Below are positions 28,197-35,359 of a stretch of DNA of 64,000 bases, piece after piece. Position 1 is the first letter of the stretch; every line of letters begins with the position of its first letter. The notes below the pieces were generated by a model. That model saw only the letters and a list, made by a program, of their open reading frames with translations. It did no database searches and was not told the DNA's origin. The translations under genes and the position numbers were made by a program. This stretch comes from Janthinobacterium sp. FW305-129 (GTDB lineage: Bacteria; Pseudomonadota; Gammaproteobacteria; Burkholderiales; Burkholderiaceae_D), in NCBI RefSeq assembly GCF_020858115.1, contig NZ_JACYMM010000013.1:1-64000 (forward strand), given 5' to 3'.

Positions 28197-29252
28197 TTAT
28201 TTCTGATAAATCTTGTCGAACTCGCCGCCATCGTCAAAATGTTTCTTTTGCGCTTGTTTCCAGCCGCCAAACACGTCATCGATGGTGAACAGGGTGATCG
28301 GCTTGAAGCTGGCCGCGTATTTCTTCGCTACTGCGGCCGAACGGGGGCGCAAATAGTGCTTGGCGACCAGTTCCTGACCTGGCTCCGAGTACAGGTATTG
28401 CAGATAGGCCGTGGCTTCCTTGCGGATGCCGCGGCGGTCGACCACCTTGTCGACGACGGCCACCGGCGACTCGGCCAGGATGGAGATGCTTGGATACACG
28501 ACTTCGAAGTTGTCGCCGAATTCGGCGCGCACCAGTTGCACTTCGTTTTCAAACGTCACCAGCACGTCGCCGATTTCGCGCTGCGTAAAAGTGGTGGTGG
28601 CGCCGCGGCCGCCGCCGTCGAGCACGGGCACGTTCTTGAACAGCTTGGTCACCAGCTCGCGCGCCTGCGCTTCGCTGCCGCCTTTTTTCACGGCATAGCC
28701 CCAGGCTGCCAGGTAGGTGTAGCGGCCGTTGCCCGAGGTTTTCGGGTTCGGCACGATGACCTTGATGCCCGGCTTGGCCAGGTCGTCCCAATCCTTGATG
28801 TGTTTAGGGTTGCCTTTGCGCACCAGGTACACCATGGTCGAATAAAACGGCGCCGCATTGTTCGGGAATTTCTTGGCCCAGTCGGCCACCACGAGGCCGC
28901 GGTCGACGAGGATGTCGATGTCATTCGCCTGGTTCATGGTCACGACGGACGCTTCCAGGCCATCGGCGACGGAGCGCGCCTGCTTGCTGGAACCGCCGTG
29001 CGATTGCTTGATGGTAATGGTTTCGCCCGTCTTGGCTTTCCAATCAGCAACAAATGCGGGATTCACATCCTTGAACAGTTCGCGCATCACGTCGTACGAG
29101 GCGTTCAGCAAGACCACAGGTTCGGCGGCGCTGGCGGCCATCGGCAGGCTCATGGCGGCAGCGGAAGCGGCCAGGGCGCTGGCCAGGAACCAGCGGCGCG
29201 AGCGTTGGGTGAGTGTCGCTGCGGCAGTCGATACGGCGTTGGAATGGGTCAT
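28197..29252 (-). CDS. sbp: Periplasmic sulfate-binding protein of an ABC transporter
   Basis: The 351-residue precursor has a long signal region containing SRRWFLASALAASAAAM, with a twin-arginine-like RR. The mature protein carries Sbp/CysP signatures: LLNASYDVMRELFKDVNPAF, IKQSHGGSSKQARSV and VPNPKTSGNGRYTYLAAWGYA. It binds sulfate or thiosulfate for import and supplies CysTWA. No cysT, cysW or cysA gene is adjacent, so this is an orphan binding protein using a transporter encoded elsewhere. It is read towards the strong terminator at 28149-28182. Confidence 0.92.
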   Translation of the reverse strand: MTHSNAVSTAAATLTQRSRRWFLASALAASAAAMSLPMAASAAEPVVLLNASYDVMRELFKDVNPAFVADWKAKTGETITIKQSHGGSSKQARSVADGLEASVVTMNQANDIDILVDRGLVVADWAKKFPNNAAPFYSTMVYLVRKGNPKHIKDWDDLAKPGIKVIVPNPKTSGNGRYTYLAAWGYAVKKGGSEAQARELVTKLFKNVPVLDGGGRGATTTFTQREIGDVLVTFENEVQLVRAEFGDNFEVVYPSISILAESPVAVVDKVVDRRGIRKEATAYLQYLYSEPGQELVAKHYLRPRSAAVAKKYAASFKPITLFTIDDVFGGWKQAQKKHFDDGGEFDKIYQK

Positions 29253-29293
29253 GTTGAACTCTTGTTGTGAGAATAGACAGTCATAGTCTAAAA

Positions 29294-29305
29294 TTCCGGC
29301 CGGAA
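29294..29305. promoter_or_regulatory. 12-bp palindrome upstream of sbp
   Basis: TTCCGGCCGGAA is a perfect palindrome 42 bases upstream of the sbp start. It sits in a 302-base gap (29253-29554) that otherwise shows AT-rich sequence with a small ACGAA/TTCGT dyad (about 29311-29322) and no gene. Its position fits an operator for the sulfate-uptake gene. Confidence 0.35.
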
Positions 29306-29554
29306 AAGAAACGAATTTTTCGTAATATGCTTAGATCCGATTCCCGTTTGCGCTAAAAAACAGATATCGATTTCTGGAAACATTCGTGGGCAAGATGCGC
29401 ATCAGCACTTAGTCTGCAGGCAGGGCGCCATAGGCAAATCCGCCCCGTGGCGTGGCGCGAAAAAACCCGATTGCGCCGCTTGGTGTATAGTCGAATCGCG
29501 CGATACAGGGGTAAAACCGCCTGCATCGGCAACTGGAATATTTTGTGAGCGTAC

Positions 29555-30085
29555 ATGAGTCTTGAAATTCGTATTGCAACATCGACCGACGCTTTCGAGG
29601 CGTGCAATGTATTACGACGCTCCATCGTCGAATGCTGCAGCCTCGATCATCGGGACGATCCGGCCATCCTGGAAGCCTGGCTGGGCAATAAAACACCGCA
29701 GATGGTGGCGTGCTGGTTTGCGTCGCCTACCAATTTTTCGCTGGTCGCAGTCGAGCAGGGCGCCGTCGTCGGCGTCGGCCTGCTGACGCGCGCCGGCAAG
29801 CTGGCCCTGTGCTACCTGCTGCCCGAGGCGCAAGGCCGGGGCGCCGGCAAGGCGCTGGTGGCGCAGCTGGAAGCGCAGGCGCGCGAATGGGGCATCAAGG
29901 CCCTGCAACTGCACAGCACGGCCAGCAGCCAGGCCTTTTTCGTCAAGCAGGGCTATATCGAGGCGGGCAATGTGCGCTCGCCGTATGGCGTGGAAACGAT
30001 TTTTTGCTGGAAACAGATTGATCCCGCAGGTATCTCCAGCGGCGACCCCAAGCGCAAGCGTTTTTGCAACTGCAATTCGGCCTGA
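29555..30085 (+). CDS. GNAT-family N-acetyltransferase
   Basis: The 176-residue protein shows the GNAT fold: LEIRIATSTDAFEACNVLRRSI at the N-terminus, the acetyl-CoA loop EAQGRGAGKALVAQLEAQAREWG (Q-x-x-G-x-G/A), and the C-terminal ASSQAFFVKQGYIEAGN motif. The substrate is unknown; small-molecule or protein acetylation are both possible. The C-terminal tail PKRKRFCNCNSA is longer and more basic than usual. The ribosome-binding site is weak. Confidence 0.85.
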   Translation: MSLEIRIATSTDAFEACNVLRRSIVECCSLDHRDDPAILEAWLGNKTPQMVACWFASPTNFSLVAVEQGAVVGVGLLTRAGKLALCYLLPEAQGRGAGKALVAQLEAQAREWGIKALQLHSTASSQAFFVKQGYIEAGNVRSPYGVETIFCWKQIDPAGISSGDPKRKRFCNCNSA

Positions 30086-30103
30086 CGGCTTTTCTGCACT
30101 TCA

Positions 30104-30125
30104 GCCCGCCCATCCGGCGGCGGGC
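30104..30125. terminator. Possible terminator hairpin between convergent genes
   Basis: GCCCGCC (30104-30110) pairs with GGCGGGC (30119-30125) around an 8-base loop, followed on the plus strand by a pyrimidine-rich stretch. It lies between the GNAT gene and the convergent amidotransferase gene. Confidence 0.45.
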
Positions 30126-30151
30126 CATTTCCTTCCTTTGAATATTTCCCT

Positions 30152-30964
30152 TCAGTAACTGATCTGGATATACACGCCTTGTTGCGCGCCATCGCTCGCC
30201 TGCAGCAAGGTGCCGTTCGCAAACAGTTTCAGTTCGCCGGGCGCGAATGCCAGCCAGTCCTCGTTTTGCGTCAGCGGATGCGTGGCGATGACGGCGATAC
30301 GGTCGTCCAGGTGGTTGTGCTGGCGAAAATCGATGCTGCGCTCGCAGTCGATCAGTTGCGCCACGGAAAACGGGTATTCGCGTATCACATAGTGCAGATG
30401 CGTGGAACAGTGGGCAAACAGCAGTTCGCCGTCCGACAGGATGAAATTGAACGTGCCGTGCGCGGCGATTTCCGTGGCGACCTCGGCGATGGCGGCGCGC
30501 AGCGCGGCGCGCGCGGGTTCGCCGGCGGGAAACTGCGCGCGCAAGCGGGCCAGCAGGTGGCAGAAGGCCTGCTCGCTGTCCGTGTCGCCGCTGGCGCGGT
30601 AGTGGGCATTGGCGGGGGCGCGCCACGTCTTGAGGTCGCCGTTGTGGGCGAAGGACCAGGTCTTGCCCCACAGTTCGCGGGCGAACGGGTGGGTATTTTC
30701 CGGCGCGATGCGGCCCTGCGTGGCCTTGCGGATGTGGGCGACGATGTTTTTCGCCTTCACAGGATGCCGCTGCACCGTGGCGGCCAGCGGCGAATCGATG
30801 GCCGCCAGGTGATCCGTCAGCAAGGTGCAGCCGCTACTGGAATGATAGGCGATGCCCCAGCCGTCGCGGTGCTCGTCCGTGCGTCCGCCCCGCTCGGCAA
30901 AGCCGGCAAAGGAAAAGCCCAGCGCGGCCGGCTTGCTGCTGTTCATTGCGAGTAACTGGCACAT
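30152..30964 (-). CDS. Class II glutamine amidotransferase (YafJ/GatD-like)
   Basis: The 270-residue protein begins MCQLLAMN, so Cys2 becomes the N-terminal catalytic nucleophile after methionine removal. It also has HRDGWGIAYH, HIRKATQGRI, NTHPFARELWGKTWSFAHNGDL and SDGELLFAHCS, the order seen in the YafJ/EgtC class II amidotransferase family. It should release ammonia from a gamma-glutamyl or glutamine-like substrate. The natural substrate of YafJ proteins is not established. The ATG follows AGGAAGGGCCGCC. No ergothioneine gene is adjacent, so EgtC is less likely. Confidence 0.88.
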   Translation of the reverse strand: MCQLLAMNSSKPAALGFSFAGFAERGGRTDEHRDGWGIAYHSSSGCTLLTDHLAAIDSPLAATVQRHPVKAKNIVAHIRKATQGRIAPENTHPFARELWGKTWSFAHNGDLKTWRAPANAHYRASGDTDSEQAFCHLLARLRAQFPAGEPARAALRAAIAEVATEIAAHGTFNFILSDGELLFAHCSTHLHYVIREYPFSVAQLIDCERSIDFRQHNHLDDRIAVIATHPLTQNEDWLAFAPGELKLFANGTLLQASDGAQQGVYIQISY

Positions 30965-31198
30965 GGCGGCCCTTCCTGATGGTATCGGTACACGCCCACA
31001 GTAAAGGCCGGGGCAGGGCGCTGGAACGAATGTTTCCGACTATTGATATGCGCTGGCCGTTGCCGTGACCTTATTCGCTGGACGCATATCAAATGGTGAA
31101 ACCATTCGTTCTCCTTTGGTTCGACCTGCCTTAGTCTGCACACTTTGGCGCCGCCTGCCCCACGAGAGCCGGCGGCGCAGCCCGATGAAGGAGCACGT

Positions 31199-32026
31199 AT
31201 GCCATTTCCCGTCCTGAAAAACTACCTGGCCCGTTTGTCGCATCAGACACAGGCCGGCACCAGCGTCTGGCTCGACGGCGAGGGCAGGGCGCTGGGGCGT
31301 TTTTTCAATTGCACCATGACCAGCGCCTTCCAGCCGCTGCGCGAACTCGACAGCGGCAAGCTGGTGGCGTTCGAGGGGCTGGCGCGCAGCGTGTCGAAGG
31401 CGGACGAGGGCTTGTCGCTGTGGCGCCTGCTCGATCACGCGGCCAGCGACGACGAATCCGTGGAGCTGGACCGCCTGTGCCGCATGTTGCACGCCATAAA
31501 TTTTTTTCGCCAGGGCGAAGCGGAGCAGTCCGACCTGTACCTGAACGTGCACGACCGCCTGCTCAGTGCCGTCAGCAGCAATCACGGGCACGCCTTCCAG
31601 CGCATCCTCGACGCGCTGGGCTTGCCCATCGAGCGCATCGTGCTGCAATTGCCGACGGTCACGCCGAACCAGGGCTGGCTGCTCAACTACGTGGCCGACA
31701 ATTACCGGCGCAACGGTTTCCGCCTGGCCATCAACGTGGCCAGCGTGCAGGAGGCCACGGGCATGCTGGAGCGCCTGCACCCGCATGCGTTCAAGCTTGA
31801 CGCGGGCAACCTCAGCGACGAGCAAGCCGTTGCCAGCTTCGTCACGGTGTGCCATGCGGCGAAGATCCGCGTCGTCTTCAAGCGCCTCGACACGCCGGCC
31901 GCGCTGGCCGCGCTGCAGCGCGTCGCCGCCATCACGGGCTTGCCCATCGTGGCCCAGGGTTATCTGCTCGACAAGCCTTTGACGGCGCTGGCGCAGGCAA
32001 ATCGGGACGTTGCCGCCACCGCCTAG
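31199..32026 (+). CDS. Degenerate EAL-domain protein, probably catalytically inactive
   Basis: The 275-residue protein covers a complete EAL fold (about residues 35-265) with FQPLRELDSGKLVAFEGLARS at the start and GLPIVAQGYLLDKPL at the end. EAL is replaced by EGL. The metal-binding DDFG motif is replaced by INVAS, the second glutamate motif (E-x-T-E) reads LQLPT, and the AEGVE region reads FKRLD. The N in LNVHDR, the K in FKLD and the QGY are kept. Loss of the metal ligands argues for a c-di-GMP receptor or protein-interaction role rather than a phosphodiesterase. The start follows GAAGGAGCACGT. Neighbours give no clue to a partner. Confidence 0.75.
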   Translation: MPFPVLKNYLARLSHQTQAGTSVWLDGEGRALGRFFNCTMTSAFQPLRELDSGKLVAFEGLARSVSKADEGLSLWRLLDHAASDDESVELDRLCRMLHAINFFRQGEAEQSDLYLNVHDRLLSAVSSNHGHAFQRILDALGLPIERIVLQLPTVTPNQGWLLNYVADNYRRNGFRLAINVASVQEATGMLERLHPHAFKLDAGNLSDEQAVASFVTVCHAAKIRVVFKRLDTPAALAALQRVAAITGLPIVAQGYLLDKPLTALAQANRDVAATA

Positions 32027-32125
32027 GGGGCCAGATGTCGAAATGAGGGCGGCACGATAGGCATTGAGGGTTTTTCTTCGCAGCACAATACGCTATAGTA
32101 TTCCCATCGTTACATTGGACTGACT

Positions 32126-32875
32126 ATGGCATCGCGCAGAAATTTTCTACACCACGGTATGGGCCTGGCCGCGCTGGGCCTGGTAGCCACCCCGCTCATC
32201 GGCTGCGCCTCGCGCACGGCCGCTCCCGCCTCGGCTTCGGCCAGCGCCAAGCCGCGCGCTCCGCGCACGGGCGTGCCGCCCCAGCCCACGCAGCTGGCCA
32301 GCGTCGACCGCTCGATCACCTCGCAGTCGCGCCAGGCGATCACGGAAATGGAACCGCCACCCGACATCTTCGATGCCCAGGCGCTGGACCTGGAATTCTG
32401 GCTCAAGCCCCGCACCCTGGAAGTGGTGCGCCCGGCCAGCAATGAAAAAGCGAAATTGCTGTACTGGAAAGATGGCGAAGTCATCGATTCGGCCTACCAG
32501 GAACTGTGCCACTTGCTGCGCGACGTGAACGGCAAGAAGACGGCCCCCATCGACCCGAAACTGCTGGAAACCCTGTGGGGCACGCAAGCGTTCGTGGCCC
32601 GCTATGGCATCGAGCAGCCGCTGGAAATCCTGTCGGGCTACCGCACGGCCGAATCGAACGGCAAGCTGCGCGAAGCGGGCGTGCCGGCCGCGCGCCAGTC
32701 GCTGCACATCTCGGGCCGCGCCGCCGACATCCGCGTGGCGAATCTGAACGCGGAAGTGCTCGGTTCGCTCGTGCGCAGCTTCAAGCAGGGCGGCGTGGGC
32801 TTCTATTACCGCTCCGGCCCCCGTGGCGGCTGGATACATGCCGATACGGGATTGCAGCGCGTCTGGAAAGGTTAA
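32126..32875 (+). CDS. Tat-exported lipoprotein of the YcbK / peptidase M15 (DUF882) family
   Basis: The 249-residue precursor begins ASRRNFLHH, a twin-arginine signal, and its hydrophobic core ends in LIGCAS, a lipobox, so it is probably a Tat-exported lipoprotein. The C-terminal DUF882/M15 domain has LSGYRTAESN, SLHISGRAADIRV and GGVGFYYRSG followed by WIHADTG. The His, Asp and His of these motifs are the expected zinc ligands. Relatives such as YcbK/MepK cleave peptidoglycan crosslinks. An alanine/proline-rich linker follows the lipobox. It stands alone with no operon partner. Confidence 0.85.
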   Translation: MASRRNFLHHGMGLAALGLVATPLIGCASRTAAPASASASAKPRAPRTGVPPQPTQLASVDRSITSQSRQAITEMEPPPDIFDAQALDLEFWLKPRTLEVVRPASNEKAKLLYWKDGEVIDSAYQELCHLLRDVNGKKTAPIDPKLLETLWGTQAFVARYGIEQPLEILSGYRTAESNGKLREAGVPAARQSLHISGRAADIRVANLNAEVLGSLVRSFKQGGVGFYYRSGPRGGWIHADTGLQRVWKG

Positions 32876-32879
32876 ACAC

Positions 32880-33003
32880 CTGACCAAACCTCGCTTGGCG
32901 TGCTTTGCGGCTTGCGATGCTCGCTGTGCTATAGCACAGCTGCGCGTCTCGACCACAAATCACTGTCGCTCGCTACGGTTTTGCCAGGCGTTTGTTTGAT
33001 CAG
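32880..33003. repeat. Intergenic element with nested inverted repeats
   Basis: The gap between two convergent genes contains a perfect 18-bp palindrome, GCTGTGCTATAGCACAGC (32923-32940). It is bracketed by imperfect inverted arms, one reading CTGACCAAACCTCGCTTGGCG (32880-32900) and its near-complement at 32982-33003. The right arm ends over the stop codon of the DUF3460 gene. It could be a bidirectional terminator or a copy of a dispersed palindromic repeat or MITE; copy number elsewhere cannot be seen here. Confidence 0.5.
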
Positions 33004-33203
33004 TCATAGTGATACGGCGGCTCCGGCACGCTATCGGTGCCGGCGCGCCGCCATGCGTCGAAATTCACGGGGCGCTCCCAGAAAATGCGCCAGCCCAGGC
33101 GCTGGCTGGCCTGCACCTCCGGGTGCGCCTGCAGATAGCCGTCGATAAAGCGCGTAAAGTCCGATACATAACCGCTGCGGCGGTAGGGAAGTCGATGCGG
33201 CAT
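33000..33203 (-). CDS. DUF3460 family small protein
   Basis: The 67-residue product reads YVSDFTRFIDGYLQAHPEV then ASQRLGWRIFWERP, the pattern of the DUF3460 family found mainly in Burkholderiales. Its function is unknown. The ATG follows AGGAGCAGCC. It diverges from a LysR gene over 68 bases and its 3' end touches the palindromic element at 32880-33003. Confidence 0.8.
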   Translation of the reverse strand: MPHRLPYRRSGYVSDFTRFIDGYLQAHPEVQASQRLGWRIFWERPVNFDAWRRAGTDSVPEPPYHYD

Positions 33204-33271
33204 GGCTGCTCCTTTCTTGCCTGGCCTGGCTTTTGACCTCTGGCGCACGCAAAAGTGCCGCGCTCTCTTCC

Positions 33272-34153
33272 ATGAAACTCTCCAGCCATAACATCGAACT
33301 GTTTCTGGCCGTCATCGACGGCGGCTCGTTCTCGGCCGCCGCGCGCGCCTTGCGCCGGGCGCCGTCGGCCGTCAGCATGGCGATGGCCAACATCGAGGCG
33401 GAACTGGGTATCGCCCTGTTCGACCGGGGCGCGCGCGAAGCCGTGCCCACGCCGGCCGCGATGGCGCTGCTGCCCCACGCGCGCCTGATCGCCGAGCAGT
33501 TGAAACAGTTGCACCTGCACGTGCAGGAATTGTCGCAGGGGCTGGAAAGCCGCATTTCGCTGGGCATCGCGGCCGAACTCGACCATACGCCCTTCCTCGC
33601 TGCCGTGCGGGCGCTGTCGCAGCGCCATCCGCTGCTCGACATCGAAGTGCTGACGGCGCCGCAGGACGACGTGCTCGACATGCTGCACCGGGGCCGCATC
33701 AGCGCCTGCATGGCCTTCGCTGGCGGGCGCATCAATCACGAGGAACAGTTCCAACTGGTGGGCAGCGATGCCTTGCTGGCGATTATTTCCACCCAGCATC
33801 CGCCCGACGCGGCGGGCCGGCCCCTGTATATCGAGGAATTGGTGAATTTGCGCCAGATCATCGTCGCCAGCCGCGAACTCGACCTGGCCGATGCGCGCCC
33901 CGTGGTGGGGCTGTCCTACTGGCGCACGGACAGCTTGCCGATGGCGCTGGCGATGGTGGAAGCAGGTTTGGGCTGGGGCAACTTTGCCGCCTCGGCCATC
34001 GCCCATTCTCTGGCGGCGGGGCGGGTGCGCCGCGTGGCGTTCAAGAATACGGGCAATGGCCTGGTCGTGCCCATCCACCTGGTGTGGATGAAGGACCGGC
34101 CGCTGGGCATGGCGGCGCGGTCCTTTCTTCAGTTGCTCAGCGAAGCGGCCTGA
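33272..34153 (+). CDS. LysR-type regulator paired with a PACE efflux gene
   Basis: The 293-residue LysR protein has its helix-turn-helix at GGSFSAAARALRRAPSAVSMAMANIE and an effector domain ending HLVWMKDRPLGMAARSFLQLL. No clear Shine-Dalgarno precedes the ATG, and the codon at 33233 is an alternative in-frame start. Its 3' end overlaps the convergent PACE transporter gene by 25 bases. PACE pumps such as AceI are controlled by LysR-type activators (AceR in Acinetobacter), so this is its likely regulator. Confidence 0.86.
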   Translation: MKLSSHNIELFLAVIDGGSFSAAARALRRAPSAVSMAMANIEAELGIALFDRGAREAVPTPAAMALLPHARLIAEQLKQLHLHVQELSQGLESRISLGIAAELDHTPFLAAVRALSQRHPLLDIEVLTAPQDDVLDMLHRGRISACMAFAGGRINHEEQFQLVGSDALLAIISTQHPPDAAGRPLYIEELVNLRQIIVASRELDLADARPVVGLSYWRTDSLPMALAMVEAGLGWGNFAASAIAHSLAAGRVRRVAFKNTGNGLVVPIHLVWMKDRPLGMAARSFLQLLSEAA

Positions 34154-34596
34154 ACGTCTGCAGGCTCTTCCTTCGGCTGCTGCGCCGACAGGGGCACGCC
34201 GAACAGGCCGTCGAAGAAGTAGTTGAAGATGAAGCTGTAGCAGGGAATGATCAGCATCAGCGCGAAATCCAGCACGAAGGCTTGCCACAGGCTGATGTCG
34301 AGCCACCAGGCGATCAGCGGGATCAGGTAGATGACGAGGGTGATCTGGAAGCCGATCGCATGCAGGATGCGGCGCCAGACCGTGCGCGTGCGCGACACTT
34401 GCCGGATTTCCCAATATTCGAAAGCCGTGTTGTAGAGCAGATTCCAGATCACGGCGATGGTGGTGATCATGATGGCCAGCGGGCCCGTGCTGGTGGGCGA
34501 TTCGCCCGAAAGCAGGGTCAGCCAGGCCGTGGAAATGGCCATGCCGATGATTTCAAAGGCCGTGACGTAGACGATTTTGCGTTTGATGCCTTGCAT
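34129..34596 (-). CDS. PACE-family efflux transporter
   Basis: The 155-residue membrane protein has four helices in two tandem bacterial transmembrane pair repeats, starting MQGIKRKIVYVTAFEIIGMA and continuing YNTAFEYWEIRQ, FVLDFALMLIIPCYSFIFNYFFDGLFG. This matches the Proteobacterial Antimicrobial Compound Efflux family (AceI), which exports chlorhexidine, acriflavine or short diamines. The start at 34596 fits AceI; the frame is open to 34641. The C-terminal tail after FGVPLSAQQ is an extra hydrophilic extension that creates the overlap with the LysR gene. Confidence 0.88.
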   Translation of the reverse strand: MQGIKRKIVYVTAFEIIGMAISTAWLTLLSGESPTSTGPLAIMITTIAVIWNLLYNTAFEYWEIRQVSRTRTVWRRILHAIGFQITLVIYLIPLIAWWLDISLWQAFVLDFALMLIIPCYSFIFNYFFDGLFGVPLSAQQPKEEPADVQAASLSN

Positions 34597-34751
34597 GTAA
34601 AACCTGTAAAGAAGAGATGGCGCGTATTTTAAGTCAGTCATGCTGATGTTAAAAGTTAATAGCTGTCAGTTTTTCTGATGCATTGATGCGCATAATCGCA
34701 TGTTGCCCGGGAACGGGGGATAATGGCGGCTGGCGGGCGAACGCTCCCCTG

Positions 34752-34790
34752 CATCACCGCAGAACATCACCACAGAACATCACCGCAGAA
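34752..34790 (+). repeat. Three tandem 13-base repeats in a gene leader
   Basis: CATCACCGCAGAA occurs three times without gaps; the middle copy differs by one base (A for G). The array ends 12 bases before the ATG of the unknown protein at 34803, directly upstream of its AAGG ribosome-binding site. Confidence 0.85.
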
Positions 34791-34802
34791 AAGGCAACGA
34801 GC

Positions 34803-35252
34803 ATGCAAGGCGCAGCAGACAGCAACATCCCCGACACCCCCGCCAGCGCGGACGAACGTCCCCGTTTCCGCCCCCGTCCGTGGGAACACCTGGAAACGCC
34901 GTACGACGTGGAAGTGTGGATCGAAGAACATAACCGCAGCATGCAGGACAATATCCGAGCCACGGAAACGGGCGTGGGCATCTGCTTTACCCTGGCAGAA
35001 GGGGGCGATATCTATATGCAGACCAGCGCCGACGGCGCCGTCGTGCTCGACGTGACGCCGGACGCGGCCTGGGTCGCTCCCCTGATCAGCGCGGCCACGG
35101 GCTGCGAGACGCCGGACTCGTCACTGTGGATATTGCCTGACGATAAGCTGATTCAGCTCATCGTGGGACTGTCCAGCCTGGTCGCCAGCACTTTGCTGGT
35201 GGTCGGCCATGATTTCGGCTTGCGCCGGCGCGGCATGGGGCTGGGCCGCTGA
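34803..35252 (+). CDS. Hypothetical protein, 149 residues
   Basis: Not recognised. The N-terminal 30 residues are polar and proline-rich; the middle has YDVEVWIEEHNRSMQDNIRATETGVGICFTLAEGGDIYMQTS and the end contains one hydrophobic segment LIVGLSSLVASTLLVVG followed by a basic tail (FGLRRRGMGLGR). It could be a single-pass or membrane-associated cytoplasmic protein. The start at 34803 has AAGG just upstream; an in-frame open region back to 34683 is covered by the 13-base tandem repeats and is unlikely coding. It stands alone upstream of a GGDEF-EAL gene, 107 bases away. Confidence 0.6.
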   Translation: MQGAADSNIPDTPASADERPRFRPRPWEHLETPYDVEVWIEEHNRSMQDNIRATETGVGICFTLAEGGDIYMQTSADGAVVLDVTPDAAWVAPLISAATGCETPDSSLWILPDDKLIQLIVGLSSLVASTLLVVGHDFGLRRRGMGLGR

Positions 35253-35359
35253 GCGGCTTGTTGCAGAACAGTTATCCATGGCTCGACACTGCGCGTGGCG
35301 CGTGCTAGTCTCGCTACTGCACCCACCTTGTTGCCTGGGCGGCGGTGCAAAGGACAGCC

